Part shown: positions 17,611-25,314 of the stretch, piece by piece | Position numbering within the stretch: the first letter of the stretch is position 1 | How the letters are laid out: each line of letters begins with the position of its first letter | Source: Brachybacterium massiliense | GTDB taxonomy: Bacteria > Actinomycetota > Actinomycetes > Actinomycetales > Dermabacteraceae | Length of the DNA: 64,000 bases | Direction of reading: 5' to 3' | Assembly: GCF_900184245.1 (NCBI RefSeq) | Contig: NZ_FXXB01000006.1 | Span: forward strand, 62,001-126,000 | The notes under the pieces: model-generated | Seen by the model: only the letters and a program-made list of their open reading frames with translations | Told to the model about the DNA's origin: nothing | Databases searched by the model: none | Program-made: the position numbers and the translations under genes

Positions 17611-17652
17611 CGGTTTCGGACCCACTTCGGGGTCAGATCCAGGTTGCCATGG

Positions 17653-18294
17653 TCAAGCGATCGACGCAAGTCGACACGCCCAGTATTCCCGGAGGTCGGT
17701 GACGAGGTAGGTGCGGTCGTCGGAGCGCTCTGGGGTGGGGCGCTTGTGGTGGCGGTCGTCCTTGAGTCGTTGCTCGATGCCGGGCCAGAACCGGTCCGCG
17801 TCCCGTGCCGTGAGACGCAGCTCCGGTGGAAGGTCGTCGCGAGCGGCGATGCAGTCGAGTGCTCCCCGCATTGTGTCTTCCTCGTGCTTGGGGGCGTTGC
17901 CGGTGAGGCGGGCGAGGCGCCACCACAGGGCGGTGAGGTCTTGTTGCCACTCCTCGCCCCATGGGGTCTCGAGGATGCGTGGCGCGGAGTCCCAGTGCCA
18001 GCGCCAGCATTCCTCCCACGAGCCTCCGCGTCTCTCCTCGGTGATGGTCTCGCGCCACTCCCGGAGGACCTGATCAGGATGGGGGAGGTCGTCGCCGTGG
18101 TCCGCGTCAGCCGCCCAGGGGCCGAGCATGGTGAGGGCGTCGCCGCCGGGGATCCGGTCGGTGGTGCCGCGGATGCCGGTGAGGTCCATGGAGTATCCCG
18201 AGATGGTGAGCATGACGTCGGACAGCTGCTCGCGCCACTGCCTCACGTCCTCGAGGCGGTCACGCATGGTGCCGATGAGTTCGAACGAGGTCAC
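17653..18294 (-). CDS. Phage hypothetical protein (213 aa)
   Basis: Last gene of the early block before a terminator. Tryptophan- and acid-rich (EERRGGSWEECWRWHWDSAPRILETPWGEEWQQDL), soluble, mainly helical. No known domain. Its start overlaps the preceding stop (TGATG-type). Confidence 0.65.
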   Translation of the reverse strand: MTSFELIGTMRDRLEDVRQWREQLSDVMLTISGYSMDLTGIRGTTDRIPGGDALTMLGPWAADADHGDDLPHPDQVLREWRETITEERRGGSWEECWRWHWDSAPRILETPWGEEWQQDLTALWWRLARLTGNAPKHEEDTMRGALDCIAARDDLPPELRLTARDADRFWPGIEQRLKDDRHHKRPTPERSDDRTYLVTDLREYWACRLASIA

Positions 18295-18605
18295 TGTGCT
18301 TCCTCCCAGGGGGTGACGAGGCGGCGGAGCGGGGTCAGGTCGAGTCCGGCGTCGGTCTCCTCCTCGGCTTCGATGGGCACGAGAGCGCGGTCGCCGACCA
18401 TGGCCTCGTTCGGTGCGGTGCCGTACGCGTCGATCGCGCCGAGGTCATCGACACCCCACACACTTGCCCAGCGCGCGGCCGTGGCCTTCACGTAGGGGAG
18501 CCGGTCAGCGTTGCCGGTCGGGTGGTCGAGCGCGACAGTCCCGACGGGCAGTGCTTCGGCCTGCTCGACGGACTCGATCAGGACAGGGCGGTACAGGGTG
18601 GTCAT
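18291..18605 (-). CDS. Phage hypothetical protein (104 aa)
   Basis: Contains VESVEQAEALPVGTVALDHPTGNADRLPYVKAT-type text, a pattern seen in small actinophage early proteins. No function recognised. Overlaps both neighbours by 4 bases. Confidence 0.6.
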   Translation of the reverse strand: MTTLYRPVLIESVEQAEALPVGTVALDHPTGNADRLPYVKATAARWASVWGVDDLGAIDAYGTAPNEAMVGDRALVPIEAEEETDAGLDLTPLRRLVTPWEEAQ

Positions 18606-18853
18606 TGAGCCCTCCAGTTGCAGTTCTTGCAGATCCGCTTCTCGCGGTTCGTGCGGGCGGTGCGGTCGTCCAGGTAGAGATCCGGGATGTGCCCGGACAT
18701 GCCGCACCAGGCCAGGAGTGCCTGACCCTTCTCGCGCTTGGACGGCGAGACAGTGCGGGCGATGTGGTTGACGGTGCCGTAGCGGCCCACGGTGAACGTG
18801 ACCCCGGGGGCGACGCGGACGGGCGGCTGGGAGAGGGGCATGATGAATCCCAT
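18602..18853 (-). CDS. Small phage protein with C-terminal CxxC (83 aa)
   Basis: ATG 18853 follows AGGAGA. The C-terminus ends EKRICKNCNWRAQ and an earlier LLAWCGMSGH gives four possible metal ligands. Likely a small zinc-binding protein. Partner unknown. Confidence 0.6.
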   Translation of the reverse strand: MGFIMPLSQPPVRVAPGVTFTVGRYGTVNHIARTVSPSKREKGQALLAWCGMSGHIPDLYLDDRTARTNREKRICKNCNWRAQ

Positions 18854-18864
18854 CAGTGGGTCTC

Positions 18865-19068
18865 CTATGCGCTGAGGGGGAAGTCGGTGGACGGGGTGCC
18901 GAGAACGTTCGGCGGCTGCGGGCGGGGGCTCGGGCCGGGCTTCCACCCGCCCGTCCGCATGAGCCCCTCGAGCTCCTGAGGGGTCAGGACGAAGTTCCCC
19001 TGCCCGTTGGGGCGTGCGGTGAACTGGACGGGGATGCCGTGGTCGTCGATGCGGTGCCAGGTGGTCAT
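18865..19068 (-). CDS. Small phage hypothetical protein (67 aa)
   Basis: ATG 19068 overlaps the preceding stop. Proline-rich C-terminal third (GWKPGPSPRPQPPNVLG). No domain recognised. Confidence 0.55.
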   Translation of the reverse strand: MTTWHRIDDHGIPVQFTARPNGQGNFVLTPQELEGLMRTGGWKPGPSPRPQPPNVLGTPSTDFPLSA

Positions 19069-19217
19069 CGGCCCTCCTCGTCGAGTGCTTCGAGGTGGCG
19101 TGCCGCGATCTCGGTGAACGGGGCGATCCGATGGAACAGCCATCGCTGGATCCGGCCCATGACGCGGTACTCGGCGACGATGGCGTCGATGTAGATCTGC
19201 CGGGGGTCGATGTTCAC
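19065..19217 (-). CDS. Small phage protein (50 aa)
   Basis: GTG 19217 overlaps the upstream stop (GTGA), and the stop overlaps the next ATG. A helical, charged peptide (DAIVAEYRVMGRIQRWLFHRI). Chosen as real because it fills the gap between two coupled genes exactly. Confidence 0.6.
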   Translation of the reverse strand: MNIDPRQIYIDAIVAEYRVMGRIQRWLFHRIAPFTEIAARHLEALDEEGR

Positions 19218-19414
19218 GGGGTGTCCTCCTCGTTGAGTCGGGCCTCGTGCACGGCGAGGGAGATCCCGAACATGTCGGTCTGGATCGGTGAGCCCGCGCC
19301 GAGGTGGACGGTCGCCTCAACGAGCCGTCGGAGGTCGTCCAGCGTGGCGCCCGGCAGGTCGATCTTGTGGGTGGTCGTGGTGGTGGACCGGGTGGTGGTC
19401 TTGTAGCGGCTCAT
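19214..19414 (-). CDS. Small phage protein with threonine-rich start (66 aa)
   Basis: The N-terminal ~15 residues are mostly Thr/Arg (YKTTTRSTTTTTHK). The rest is a helix with LPGATLDDLRRLVEATVHLG. No function recognised. Confidence 0.55.
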   Translation of the reverse strand: MSRYKTTTRSTTTTTHKIDLPGATLDDLRRLVEATVHLGAGSPIQTDMFGISLAVHEARLNEEDTP

Positions 19415-19596
19415 CGGGTGCCCTTCGTGAGTTGTGCGCGCCACGCGGCGGCGTGCTCGTCGATCTGGTCGCGGAGGTCGGCCGCGATCTGGTTGCCTCT
19501 CATGCGGTGGAGGGCGATGTGGATCCGGCGGATGTCGCGGTCGGGGTTCCAGCACGTGCCGGCTGCGCGACGGCATCGGTCGGTGCAGGGCTTCAC
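19411..19596 (-). CDS. Small phage protein (61 aa)
   Basis: GTG 19596 overlaps the upstream stop. Three cysteines near the start (CTDRCRRAAGTC) are followed by a charged helix (HRMRGNQIAADLRDQIDEHAAAW). Could be metal-binding. Not recognised. Confidence 0.55.
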   Translation of the reverse strand: MKPCTDRCRRAAGTCWNPDRDIRRIHIALHRMRGNQIAADLRDQIDEHAAAWRAQLTKGTR

Positions 19597-19796
19597 AGGT
19601 CGTCCTCCTCGTCGTCGTCCCAGTCGTCGTCTTCTTCTTCGTAGGCGGAACAGCCTCCAACGGAGTACCAGTGGGCGATCTGACCCCAGCCGGGGATCCA
19701 CGCGACGGTTCCGGCCGGCATGGTCTCGCCGCACTCAGTGCAGGCGACCGGGGTGAAGATGGTCAGCAGCTTCTCGGGGAGTCGGTCTGCGCTCAC
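19593..19796 (-). CDS. Small phage protein with CxxC and acidic tail (67 aa)
   Basis: GTG 19796 overlaps the upstream stop. A zinc-ribbon-like CTECGETMPAG precedes a strongly acidic end (YEEEDDDWDDDEEDDL). An acidic tail of this kind can mimic DNA in proteins that block nucleases or DNA-binding enzymes, so an anti-defence role is possible but not shown. Confidence 0.55.
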   Translation of the reverse strand: MSADRLPEKLLTIFTPVACTECGETMPAGTVAWIPGWGQIAHWYSVGGCSAYEEEDDDWDDDEEDDL

Positions 19797-20359
19797 GGGG
19801 TGTCCTTTCGCTGGGCGAGGGTCGCGCGGATCTGAGCGATGTACGAACGAGCCTTCGCGGGGTCGACAGGGCCCGCGTACTCGCACTGCGTGCACGAGTG
19901 CCGCCACTCGGACGGGTGCGCCTCGCACTCCTTCCCGAGCGGGATTCGGCGACGCAGCCGGGGCCGGATCCACCGCGACAGATCCGACGGCTTGAGATAC
20001 CCCCACCGCCCGTCCGGGACGCCGTTGCGGCGGAAGTGCTCACCCGCCGCGGTCAGCGTTTCCATGGGGAGGCCGGCGAGGGGCTTGTGCCATTCAGCGA
20101 GGCGGTCGTCGAGGCGCTTCTCCGCAACCTTCCGCTCAGGCGGGGGCAGGTTCGCTGGGATCTCGGGGAACGGTTCGATCAGCCGTGCCGTGACGAGGCC
20201 GTCGAGGAACGTGGTCAGCCACTGCCGCGGGGCGGGGGTGCCTTCCCACTGGATGACGTGCTGGCTACCGTCCGCAGCGACGACCACCTCGGAGGGGGCT
20301 TCGCGGCGGGACTGCTCGAGCTGTTCGCGGATGGTGGTGGGGCGTTCGAGGTCGGTCAT
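19793..20359 (-). CDS. Phage protein next to replication initiator (188 aa)
   Basis: Translationally coupled to the replication initiator gene. C-terminal half has a possible zinc site (CEAHPSEWRHSCTQCEYAGPVDP). It might act with the initiator, for example in helicase loading, judged only from position. Confidence 0.55.
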   Translation of the reverse strand: MTDLERPTTIREQLEQSRREAPSEVVVAADGSQHVIQWEGTPAPRQWLTTFLDGLVTARLIEPFPEIPANLPPPERKVAEKRLDDRLAEWHKPLAGLPMETLTAAGEHFRRNGVPDGRWGYLKPSDLSRWIRPRLRRRIPLGKECEAHPSEWRHSCTQCEYAGPVDPAKARSYIAQIRATLAQRKDTP

Positions 20360-21186
20360 GCTCCGTCTCCGTACAGGCGTTGATGGGATGCGACGAGGGA
20401 CATGCCCGAGGTGATGTCGCGGTTCGGTCGGGCTTGTTGTTGACGGGCGGGGCGCTGCGCCTGCTGGGTGAGGGTCTCGAACTTCTCCCGCAGCTTCGGA
20501 AGGGATCGGACGTTGCTGACCCAGAAGTCGTCAGCGTGGGCCCATCGGGCGATCCGTTCGATGTCGTCGACCGAACGGCCGTCGATGTCGATGAGGCGGC
20601 GGGCGGCGTCCCGCCATGCCTTGGTGATGGTGGGGCGCTTGCCGTTGGTGGCGGTGGACTGGCAGAGGTCGGCGAACACGGTGCAGATGTGCTCGACGTC
20701 TTCGCGAGGCGGGTCGGCGGGAGCCGACCTGTTCCCCTGATCCTCTGTTCCCCTGTTCCCCTGTTCCCCTGTTCCAGGCGCGAGGGTGTCGCGAGGGCTC
20801 GCGACACTGTCGCGAATCTCGGAGTCCTTGTACTCCATCGTGCCGTCTGGCCTGGGCAAACGTCCCTTGCCGGGTCGGTCGATGCGCTGGTTCGAGTCCC
20901 ACCAGGACAGGTAGAGGAGTCGGGTGCCGTCGGCTTCGTATCGGTGGAGGAATCCGTGCTCTGCGAGCTCGGAAACGGATGCAGACACCCTCGCGAGAGT
21001 GTCGCGAGGGTTCGCGAGCATGTCGCGAGAGAACACGTCACCGAGGATCAGCGCCATGTCGTCCTTGCCGACGCCGTTGTCGTCGACGTAGGACTCGAGG
21101 CCCTTGAGGACGAGGCGGGCGTCCCAGGAGAGCAGGGCCACGCGCTCGGACCGCCAGAACTCCGGCTTGGTGCTGCGGATGCGCAC
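20356..21186 (-). CDS. Phage replication initiator / replisome organizer (276 aa)
   Basis: GTG 21186 follows AAAGGAGG. The first ~110 residues (IRSTKPEFWRSERVALLSW..GLESYVDDNGVGKDD..FLHRYEADGTRLLYLSWW) match the winged-helix domain common to phage replication organizer proteins. A low-complexity linker (GTGEQGNRGTEDQGNR) follows, then a helical C-terminal domain (ITKAWRDAARRLIDIDGRSVDDIERIARWAHADDFW) as in DnaD/helicase-loader partners. The gene itself carries phased TCGCGA sites and an 8-bp tandem repeat. Confidence 0.75.
   Translation of the reverse strand: MRIRSTKPEFWRSERVALLSWDARLVLKGLESYVDDNGVGKDDMALILGDVFSRDMLANPRDTLARVSASVSELAEHGFLHRYEADGTRLLYLSWWDSNQRIDRPGKGRLPRPDGTMEYKDSEIRDSVASPRDTLAPGTGEQGNRGTEDQGNRSAPADPPREDVEHICTVFADLCQSTATNGKRPTITKAWRDAARRLIDIDGRSVDDIERIARWAHADDFWVSNVRSLPKLREKFETLTQQAQRPARQQQARPNRDITSGMSLVASHQRLYGDGA
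20730..20775. repeat. 8-bp tandem repeat TGTTCCCC (about 5.75 units) inside the replication gene
   Basis: Units at 20730-20737, a degenerate unit 20738-20745, then 20746-20753, 20754-20761, 20762-20769 and a partial unit to 20775. The unit length is not a multiple of three, so gain or loss of one unit would shift the reading frame of the replication initiator in its linker. Confidence 0.9.
20789..21028. repeat. Phased TCGCGA palindromes, candidate phage origin iterons
   Basis: TCGCGA occurs at 20789, 20799, 20810 and again at 20991, 21002, 21012, 21023. Spacing inside each cluster is 10 or 11 bases, one helical turn, although the sites lie in coding DNA where multiples of 3 would be expected. 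Initiator-binding sites within the initiator gene are known from lambda O. An origin is inferred. Confidence 0.55.
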
Positions 21187-21197
21187 AGCGCCTCCTT

Positions 21198-21560
21198 TCA
21201 GAGTGGTGTGATGGTGAGTCGGATCCGGTACATGCCCGGCGTGCCTGTCGGGGCTGCGCGGCGCATGTCGGGCCCGATGAGGTGGTCGTCGTTGTCGTCC
21301 GCCCACACACCCGCGTCGGTGAGTCCGTCGATGACGGCTTTCACGGTGGGGTAGGTGTTGCCGACGTCTGCGCGGGACTTCTTGGGCGCGGAGATGTGGG
21401 CCATGACGTGGACGGTGCCGGTGACGGGCTCGAGCTGCCGGGCGGTCCAGCCGGCGAGGGTGCGGACGTGCTTCGTCCGGCGTGCGCGCTCCATGTGGTG
21501 GAGTCGCTGGTTCGAGGTCTGCCACATGGGGGCGGGAATGTCGATGACGAGTTCTTGCAT
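21198..21560 (-). CDS. RusA-like Holliday junction resolvase (120 aa)
   Basis: Matches the RusA family in length and pattern: a substrate-binding start (MQELVIDIPAPMWQTSNQRLHHMERARRTKHVRTL), VMAHISAPKKSRADVGNTYPTVKAVIDGLTDAGVWADDNDDHLIG. The Asp residues in RADVGN and in WADDNDD correspond to the metal-binding acidic residues. It cuts four-way DNA junctions before packaging. Confidence 0.85.
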   Translation of the reverse strand: MQELVIDIPAPMWQTSNQRLHHMERARRTKHVRTLAGWTARQLEPVTGTVHVMAHISAPKKSRADVGNTYPTVKAVIDGLTDAGVWADDNDDHLIGPDMRRAAPTGTPGMYRIRLTITPL

Positions 21561-21581
21561 GGCCCTCCTTCGGGCAACAGA

Positions 21582-21613
21582 AAGGCCCGCCACTACGAGG
21601 GGTGACGGGCCTT
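21582..21613 (-). terminator. Hairpin after gene 21627-21794
   Basis: Perfect stem AAGGCCCG / CGGGCCTT on either side of a 16-base loop. On the minus strand the stem ends in TTTCTG. It separates the upstream cluster of small genes from the resolvase/replication genes. Confidence 0.7.
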
Positions 21614-21626
21614 GCGGGGGTGGAGG

Positions 21627-21794
21627 TCAGCGGCCGAGCGGGGCTCGGTGCTGAGCGATGGTCAGCGCGACGGCGGTGCGGGTGTCCTCGTAGAGCTGGT
21701 CGGTCTCGTAGGAGATGAGGCCGGGCGCGAGGTAGGCCTCGGACGCGTCGATCACGGCTGCGGTGATCTTCTCGGCCAGCTCGTCGTCGCTCAT
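21627..21794 (-). CDS. Small phage protein (55 aa)
   Basis: ATG 21794 overlaps the upstream stop (TGATG). Helical and acidic (MSDDELAEKITAAVIDASEAYL). Actinophage early genes often encode such peptides. No function recognised. Confidence 0.6.
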   Translation of the reverse strand: MSDDELAEKITAAVIDASEAYLAPGLISYETDQLYEDTRTAVALTIAQHRAPLGR

Positions 21795-22366
21795 GCCCCA
21801 CCGTCCAGCGCGCGGATCGTGGGGCACGGCCAGGCGGCGGCGCACCCTGTGCAGTCGTCTCGCCAGTGTCGCCACACCTTGTCTCCGTGCCCGTTGACGT
21901 GGGGTGCGCAGTCGGCACCACCGCACCCTCGGCGCTTGTCGCACGGGTCGCCAACGGTCCACTTTCGATGCACGTCCCGTACGGCCTTGATCCGTGCGTC
22001 CCTGATCTGGACCTGCTCCATCTGATCGAGTGCTGCGCCGCGCTCGTCCTGCACGTCCTGGGTGAGGTCACGGATCCGGGCTTCGGCTTGCCGTGCCCTC
22101 TCGCGGTACATGACGACAGCGCGGCCACGGATACTGGTCTGCGCTTCCAGGCGAGCGATACGGTCCAGGAGCGCCGGGACAGCCTCACGCGCGGCGGCGA
22201 TGAACTCCATGTCGGCCACAGCGTTGGCGTCATCGGACCAGTTCTGGATGATGCCGCCCAACTCCTCGGTCCAGACGTACTTTCCTGCCGGGTGGGGATT
22301 CCACGGCCCTGGGGTGGCCGCGTTGGCGAGTGCTCGTAGCTGGTCTCGGGTGGGCTGTACGGTCAC
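21791..22366 (-). CDS. Ea22/Ead-like phage protein (191 aa)
   Basis: The N-terminal part has the Ead pattern ANAATPGPWNPHP ... DDANAVADMEFIAAAREAVPALLDRI, widespread in phage early regions and of unknown role. A coiled coil follows (residues ~70-125), and the end is Cys/His-rich (DPCDKRRGCGGADCAPHVNGHGDK, CTGCAAAWPCP), probably a zinc site. Confidence 0.75.
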   Translation of the reverse strand: MTVQPTRDQLRALANAATPGPWNPHPAGKYVWTEELGGIIQNWSDDANAVADMEFIAAAREAVPALLDRIARLEAQTSIRGRAVVMYRERARQAEARIRDLTQDVQDERGAALDQMEQVQIRDARIKAVRDVHRKWTVGDPCDKRRGCGGADCAPHVNGHGDKVWRHWRDDCTGCAAAWPCPTIRALDGGA

Positions 22367-22557
22367 TCTGGCTCTCCTAGAAGTGATGCCTGCACGTAGC
22401 AGGATGGCCCCTCGTCGGGGTGGCAGTAGAAGCGGTCATTGATCCCCGCCGCCCCGTAGGTCTCCTTGCCACACAGGTGGCAGGTGGTGTCCAGGGTTTC
22501 GAGGTAGGCGTCGATCTCCTCTTCGGTCGGATCGTCCGACAGGTCTTCCATCTTCAC
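22363..22557 (-). CDS. Small zinc-ribbon phage protein (64 aa)
   Basis: GTG 22557 overlaps the upstream stop. An acidic start (MEDLSDDPTEEEIDAYLE) is followed by CHLCGKETYG and FYCHPDEGPSCY, four Cys plus two His spaced as in a small zinc finger. Confidence 0.65.
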   Translation of the reverse strand: MKMEDLSDDPTEEEIDAYLETLDTTCHLCGKETYGAAGINDRFYCHPDEGPSCYVQASLLGEPE

Positions 22558-22766
22558 GGGGTCTCCTCGGTGAGTAGCCAGAGCGAGCGGGGCCGAGGTG
22601 CCCCCGCGTCGGTGAGCGCAGAGTCGAGGCCGAACGGGTTCCCGGCCCGCACTTCCTCGCCGTCCCATTCGGCCACGAACTCCTCGCCGTCCTCTCGGAC
22701 GATGATGTGGGTGCGGTCGATCTGATCTGGGCGCTTCATGCCCTCGTTGATTTCGTCTCTCGTCAC
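22554..22766 (-). CDS. Small phage hypothetical protein (70 aa)
   Basis: Compact beta-type protein (RTHIIVREDGEEFVAEWDGEEVRAGNPFGLDSALTDAGA). Overlaps neighbours at both ends. Not recognised. Confidence 0.6.
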   Translation of the reverse strand: MTRDEINEGMKRPDQIDRTHIIVREDGEEFVAEWDGEEVRAGNPFGLDSALTDAGAPRPRSLWLLTEETP

Positions 22767-23038
22767 GGGGTCTCCTCGGGGTACTTGCGGTTCTTGAATC
22801 GCCGAACGCGGAGGGCGAACGCGGGACCGTCCATCTCCCAGTTGACGTGGATCGCCTCATCGGCCAGCCCGCCGAGTGCTTCCCTGGCGGCGTCTCGGCG
22901 GACACGGGCGAGGAACCGGCCGAACTCGGCTTCCAGTTCCTCAACGGGCGGCTGCGTGGAGATCCTCGACTGCTGGCACATGAGCACCCAGGCGGTCTGG
23001 ATTGAGTCGGCGTGCGGGGTGAACGGCTCAGTCGTCAT
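22763..23038 (-). CDS. Phage hypothetical protein (91 aa)
   Basis: Begins MTTEPFTPHADSI, much like the next gene upstream (MTTDPFTEAEL), so these two may share a short N-terminal motif. Helical. No function recognised. Confidence 0.6.
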   Translation of the reverse strand: MTTEPFTPHADSIQTAWVLMCQQSRISTQPPVEELEAEFGRFLARVRRDAAREALGGLADEAIHVNWEMDGPAFALRVRRFKNRKYPEETP

Positions 23039-23460
23039 GCCCGGTCTCCTGTCTCGTCTCGTCGGGCGGCACGGGCAGCGGACAGAGCGGCGCGCGCGTC
23101 TGTTCGGGCAAGATTGCGGCGGCGCTCAGCACTCCACCAAACCCCGGCCTTGAGGCCGATGCGCCTGTCCTGCTCCGCCGCGATGGCCCGTGCGGCGGCT
23201 TCGACCTCGGCGTCGGTCGGCTCCTGCGAGCGGCAGGGCCATGCGTCGTACCCGCACGTGCAGGTGTCCCAGTCGTCGGCGTACTTCCGCACGCGACGGT
23301 GCCCCTCCTGCGCGGCGAGGTGGGCACGCGCCCACTCGGCACCGGCCACGAAGGCGAGCTGCTGGACGTAGTGGCCCGCCCTGCGTTGGGGCCACCGGGT
23401 CTCGGCTTCGGCTCGCGCATAGTCCGCCAGCTCGGCCTCGGTGAAGGGGTCGGTGGTCAT
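23035..23460 (-). CDS. Phage hypothetical protein with CTC motif (141 aa)
   Basis: Helical protein with a DTCTCGYDAWPCRSQEPTDAEVEAAARAIAAEQ segment, a pattern repeated in other small actinophage proteins where a Cys cluster precedes a conserved TDAEVEAAARA helix. Role unknown. Confidence 0.6.
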   Translation of the reverse strand: MTTDPFTEAELADYARAEAETRWPQRRAGHYVQQLAFVAGAEWARAHLAAQEGHRRVRKYADDWDTCTCGYDAWPCRSQEPTDAEVEAAARAIAAEQDRRIGLKAGVWWSAERRRNLARTDARAALSAARAARRDETGDRA

Positions 23461-23600
23461 CGGGTCTGCTCCTTCCGGAAGTGCTGGGCCTGGTCCGCGG
23501 CCCAGTCATGCAAGTTGGCGCGGCCAGGGTCGCCATCTGCTCGGGCCTGCTCGGCGACCGCGCGGTGCGTGGCGATCAGGGCGGTGATGGGGTCATTCAC
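23457..23600 (-). CDS. Small phage protein (47 aa)
   Basis: GTG 23600 overlaps the upstream stop (GTGA). It is one helix-rich peptide (DPITALIATHRAVAEQARADGD..WAADQAQHFRKE). Not recognised. Confidence 0.55.
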   Translation of the reverse strand: MNDPITALIATHRAVAEQARADGDPGRANLHDWAADQAQHFRKEQTR

Positions 23601-24289
23601 GGCTGCTCCTCGGGGCTGGTGGGGGTGAGGCCGACCTCGGTCGCCAGGTCGTTCGCAAGGGTGGCGAGGTCGGCCCGTGATGCGCCGGTCTCGTCGTGGA
23701 GGTAGTCGAGCCGGGACAGCCACGTCTCCCAGTGCTCGGCACCCTCGGGGCGGGTCGGCTCGGTGAGAGCGGCGTGGAGATCGGATGCGATGTTCGCAAT
23801 GTCGTCGGCCTCCAGGTGCTCCGTGGAGAGTGGGAGGACGTCGTGCAGCACGGACTCGATCGCGTCCGGGGTGAGGGGGCGGGCGTTGCGCTTGTCGGCC
23901 TCGTCTCGCTGCCGTGCCGTCGTCGCCAGGACAGTGGCGAGGTGATCCCGCGCCTGCTCTGCCTCGTCGGCGCGCTCCTTCTCGGCGTCGCGCTGCTGGA
24001 GGGCCAGACGGCCAGCGACCCGCGCCGCGCCCCGCTCCTGCTCGGCCTTCTCGGCGCGGGCCTGCCAGTCCTCCTCGTCGGTGCGGGTGTAGGACCCGGC
24101 AGGAGCAACCTCGTCCAGCGCGGCACGGAGCTGCTCGGGCGTGAACGGTCCCGCCGTGGCGGACTCCCACTCGTCTTCCCGGCTCTGAGCCTCGATCGAG
24201 ATTCCTGCGGGGCCTCGGCGGATCACGAGGAAGTCGTGGGAGCGGTCAGTGGCGTTGATCGAGAAGATGGTGCGAACAGTGGTGGTCAT
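23597..24289 (-). CDS. Phage coiled-coil protein (230 aa)
   Basis: ATG 24289. N-terminal beta part (IFSINATDRSHDFLVIRRGPAGISIEAQ), a central coiled coil (residues ~75-135, QARAEKAEQERGAARVAGRLALQQRDAEKERADEAEQ), then a helical C-terminal part. No known function. Confidence 0.65.
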   Translation of the reverse strand: MTTTVRTIFSINATDRSHDFLVIRRGPAGISIEAQSREDEWESATAGPFTPEQLRAALDEVAPAGSYTRTDEEDWQARAEKAEQERGAARVAGRLALQQRDAEKERADEAEQARDHLATVLATTARQRDEADKRNARPLTPDAIESVLHDVLPLSTEHLEADDIANIASDLHAALTEPTRPEGAEHWETWLSRLDYLHDETGASRADLATLANDLATEVGLTPTSPEEQP

Positions 24290-24519
24290 GATGTTGCTCC
24301 TTCGGGGGATCGGATCAGGCGGGTGCACTGCGTGTACGGGGTCGGGGAGCCGTTGACGGACGAATACGTGCAGCGGCCGTCCTCCCACTGAATCTCCACC
24401 TCGTCAGCCTCGAGAGAGGTGAAGTACGCCCCGACGCACGGCGGGTGCGCGCTGAGGTGGATCCGCCAACGGTTCGTGAGCGCGTCCGTGACGAGACGCG
24501 GGAGAGCGCGAGGGATCAT
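24286..24519 (-). CDS. Small phage hypothetical protein (77 aa)
   Basis: ATG 24519 overlaps the upstream stop (TGATG). Beta-rich (VGAYFTSLEADEVEIQWEDGRCTYSSV). No domain recognised. Confidence 0.55.
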   Translation of the reverse strand: MIPRALPRLVTDALTNRWRIHLSAHPPCVGAYFTSLEADEVEIQWEDGRCTYSSVNGSPTPYTQCTRLIRSPEGATS

Positions 24520-24680
24520 GAGGCCCACCTCCGCGCGCGATGCGCCCTACCGCCACCGGGGAGGAAGAAGCACTCGGAGTGCTCACCGTCGTGCCCGGCG
24601 GGGCGGTTGCACCAGCCGGTGTCACTCCCCGGAGGGATCGCGCCGCAGTAGTCGGTGATCGTGCAGTCGCAGGTGCTCAT
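24516..24680 (-). CDS. Small Cys/His-rich phage protein (54 aa)
   Basis: Begins MSTCDCTITDYCGAIPP and has WCNRPAGHDGEHSECFF. The C-x-x-PAGH-x-G-x-H pattern recurs in other small genes of this prophage and suggests a mini zinc finger. Confidence 0.6.
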   Translation of the reverse strand: MSTCDCTITDYCGAIPPGSDTGWCNRPAGHDGEHSECFFLPGGGRAHRARRWAS

Positions 24681-24892
24681 GCGGCCACCTCGTCGAGGTG
24701 GAGCGCGAACATCTCGCCGATCGACTGCTCGGGCCCGCCCGCGGAGCCCTGCGACTCCATCTCCTCGCCACACGTGCACCTGCACCAGGACTCGCCCGGC
24801 TGCTCGAGGGTGGGCGGGTCGGTGCGGTGGTCCTCGAGCTCGTGGACCGTCTCGGTGATGACGGCACCGTGGCCGTCGTATTGGATCGTCAT
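24677..24892 (-). CDS. Small Cys-motif phage protein (71 aa)
   Basis: Contains SWCRCTCGEEMESQ, a three-cysteine cluster, in an otherwise acidic protein. Overlaps neighbours by 4 bases each. No function recognised. Confidence 0.55.
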   Translation of the reverse strand: MTIQYDGHGAVITETVHELEDHRTDPPTLEQPGESWCRCTCGEEMESQGSAGGPEQSIGEMFALHLDEVAA

Positions 24893-25314
24893 GTCATCGC
24901 CTCCAGGGCGTCGAAGATGGTCAGCTGGTCAGGGTGTTGCTCGGGCGCCGGCTCGTCGCCGACGGGGACCGGTAGGCGCCCGCCCGGGTAGAGGACGTGC
25001 GCGACGTCCCGGAACCGCGGCCAGTAGTGCTCCGTCGAGCGCCACCGCCGGAACCGCACCGTCTCGTCCCCGGACACGGGGTGCCCCTCGCCGTTCGGGT
25101 GTGCGGCGTAGTACGCGGCCACGTCCTCGAGGGAGCGGGTCTCGTCCGGCGGGATCCCCCACCCCGACCAGCGGGCATGCAGAATCGCGTCCGGGTGAGG
25201 ATGCTCCGGCGGCTCCCGATGCCCCGTCACACGGTCAGGAGTGTCCGGACAGGGCGTGTACAGGTGCACCGCCCCCGCCGCGTCGCGGAGCCGTTCACGA
25301 TCAACGGTCGCCAT
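24889..25314 (-). CDS. Phage hypothetical protein (141 aa)
   Basis: Proline- and charge-rich (HREPPEHPHPDAILHARWSGWGIPPDETRSLEDVAAYYAAHPNGEGHPV), ends DQLTIFDALEAM. The tail QLTIFDAL resembles clamp-binding peptides of the QLxLF type. Since the prophage also has a clamp-like gene this is worth noting, but a link is a guess. Confidence 0.55.
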   Translation of the reverse strand: MATVDRERLRDAAGAVHLYTPCPDTPDRVTGHREPPEHPHPDAILHARWSGWGIPPDETRSLEDVAAYYAAHPNGEGHPVSGDETVRFRRWRSTEHYWPRFRDVAHVLYPGGRLPVPVGDEPAPEQHPDQLTIFDALEAMT

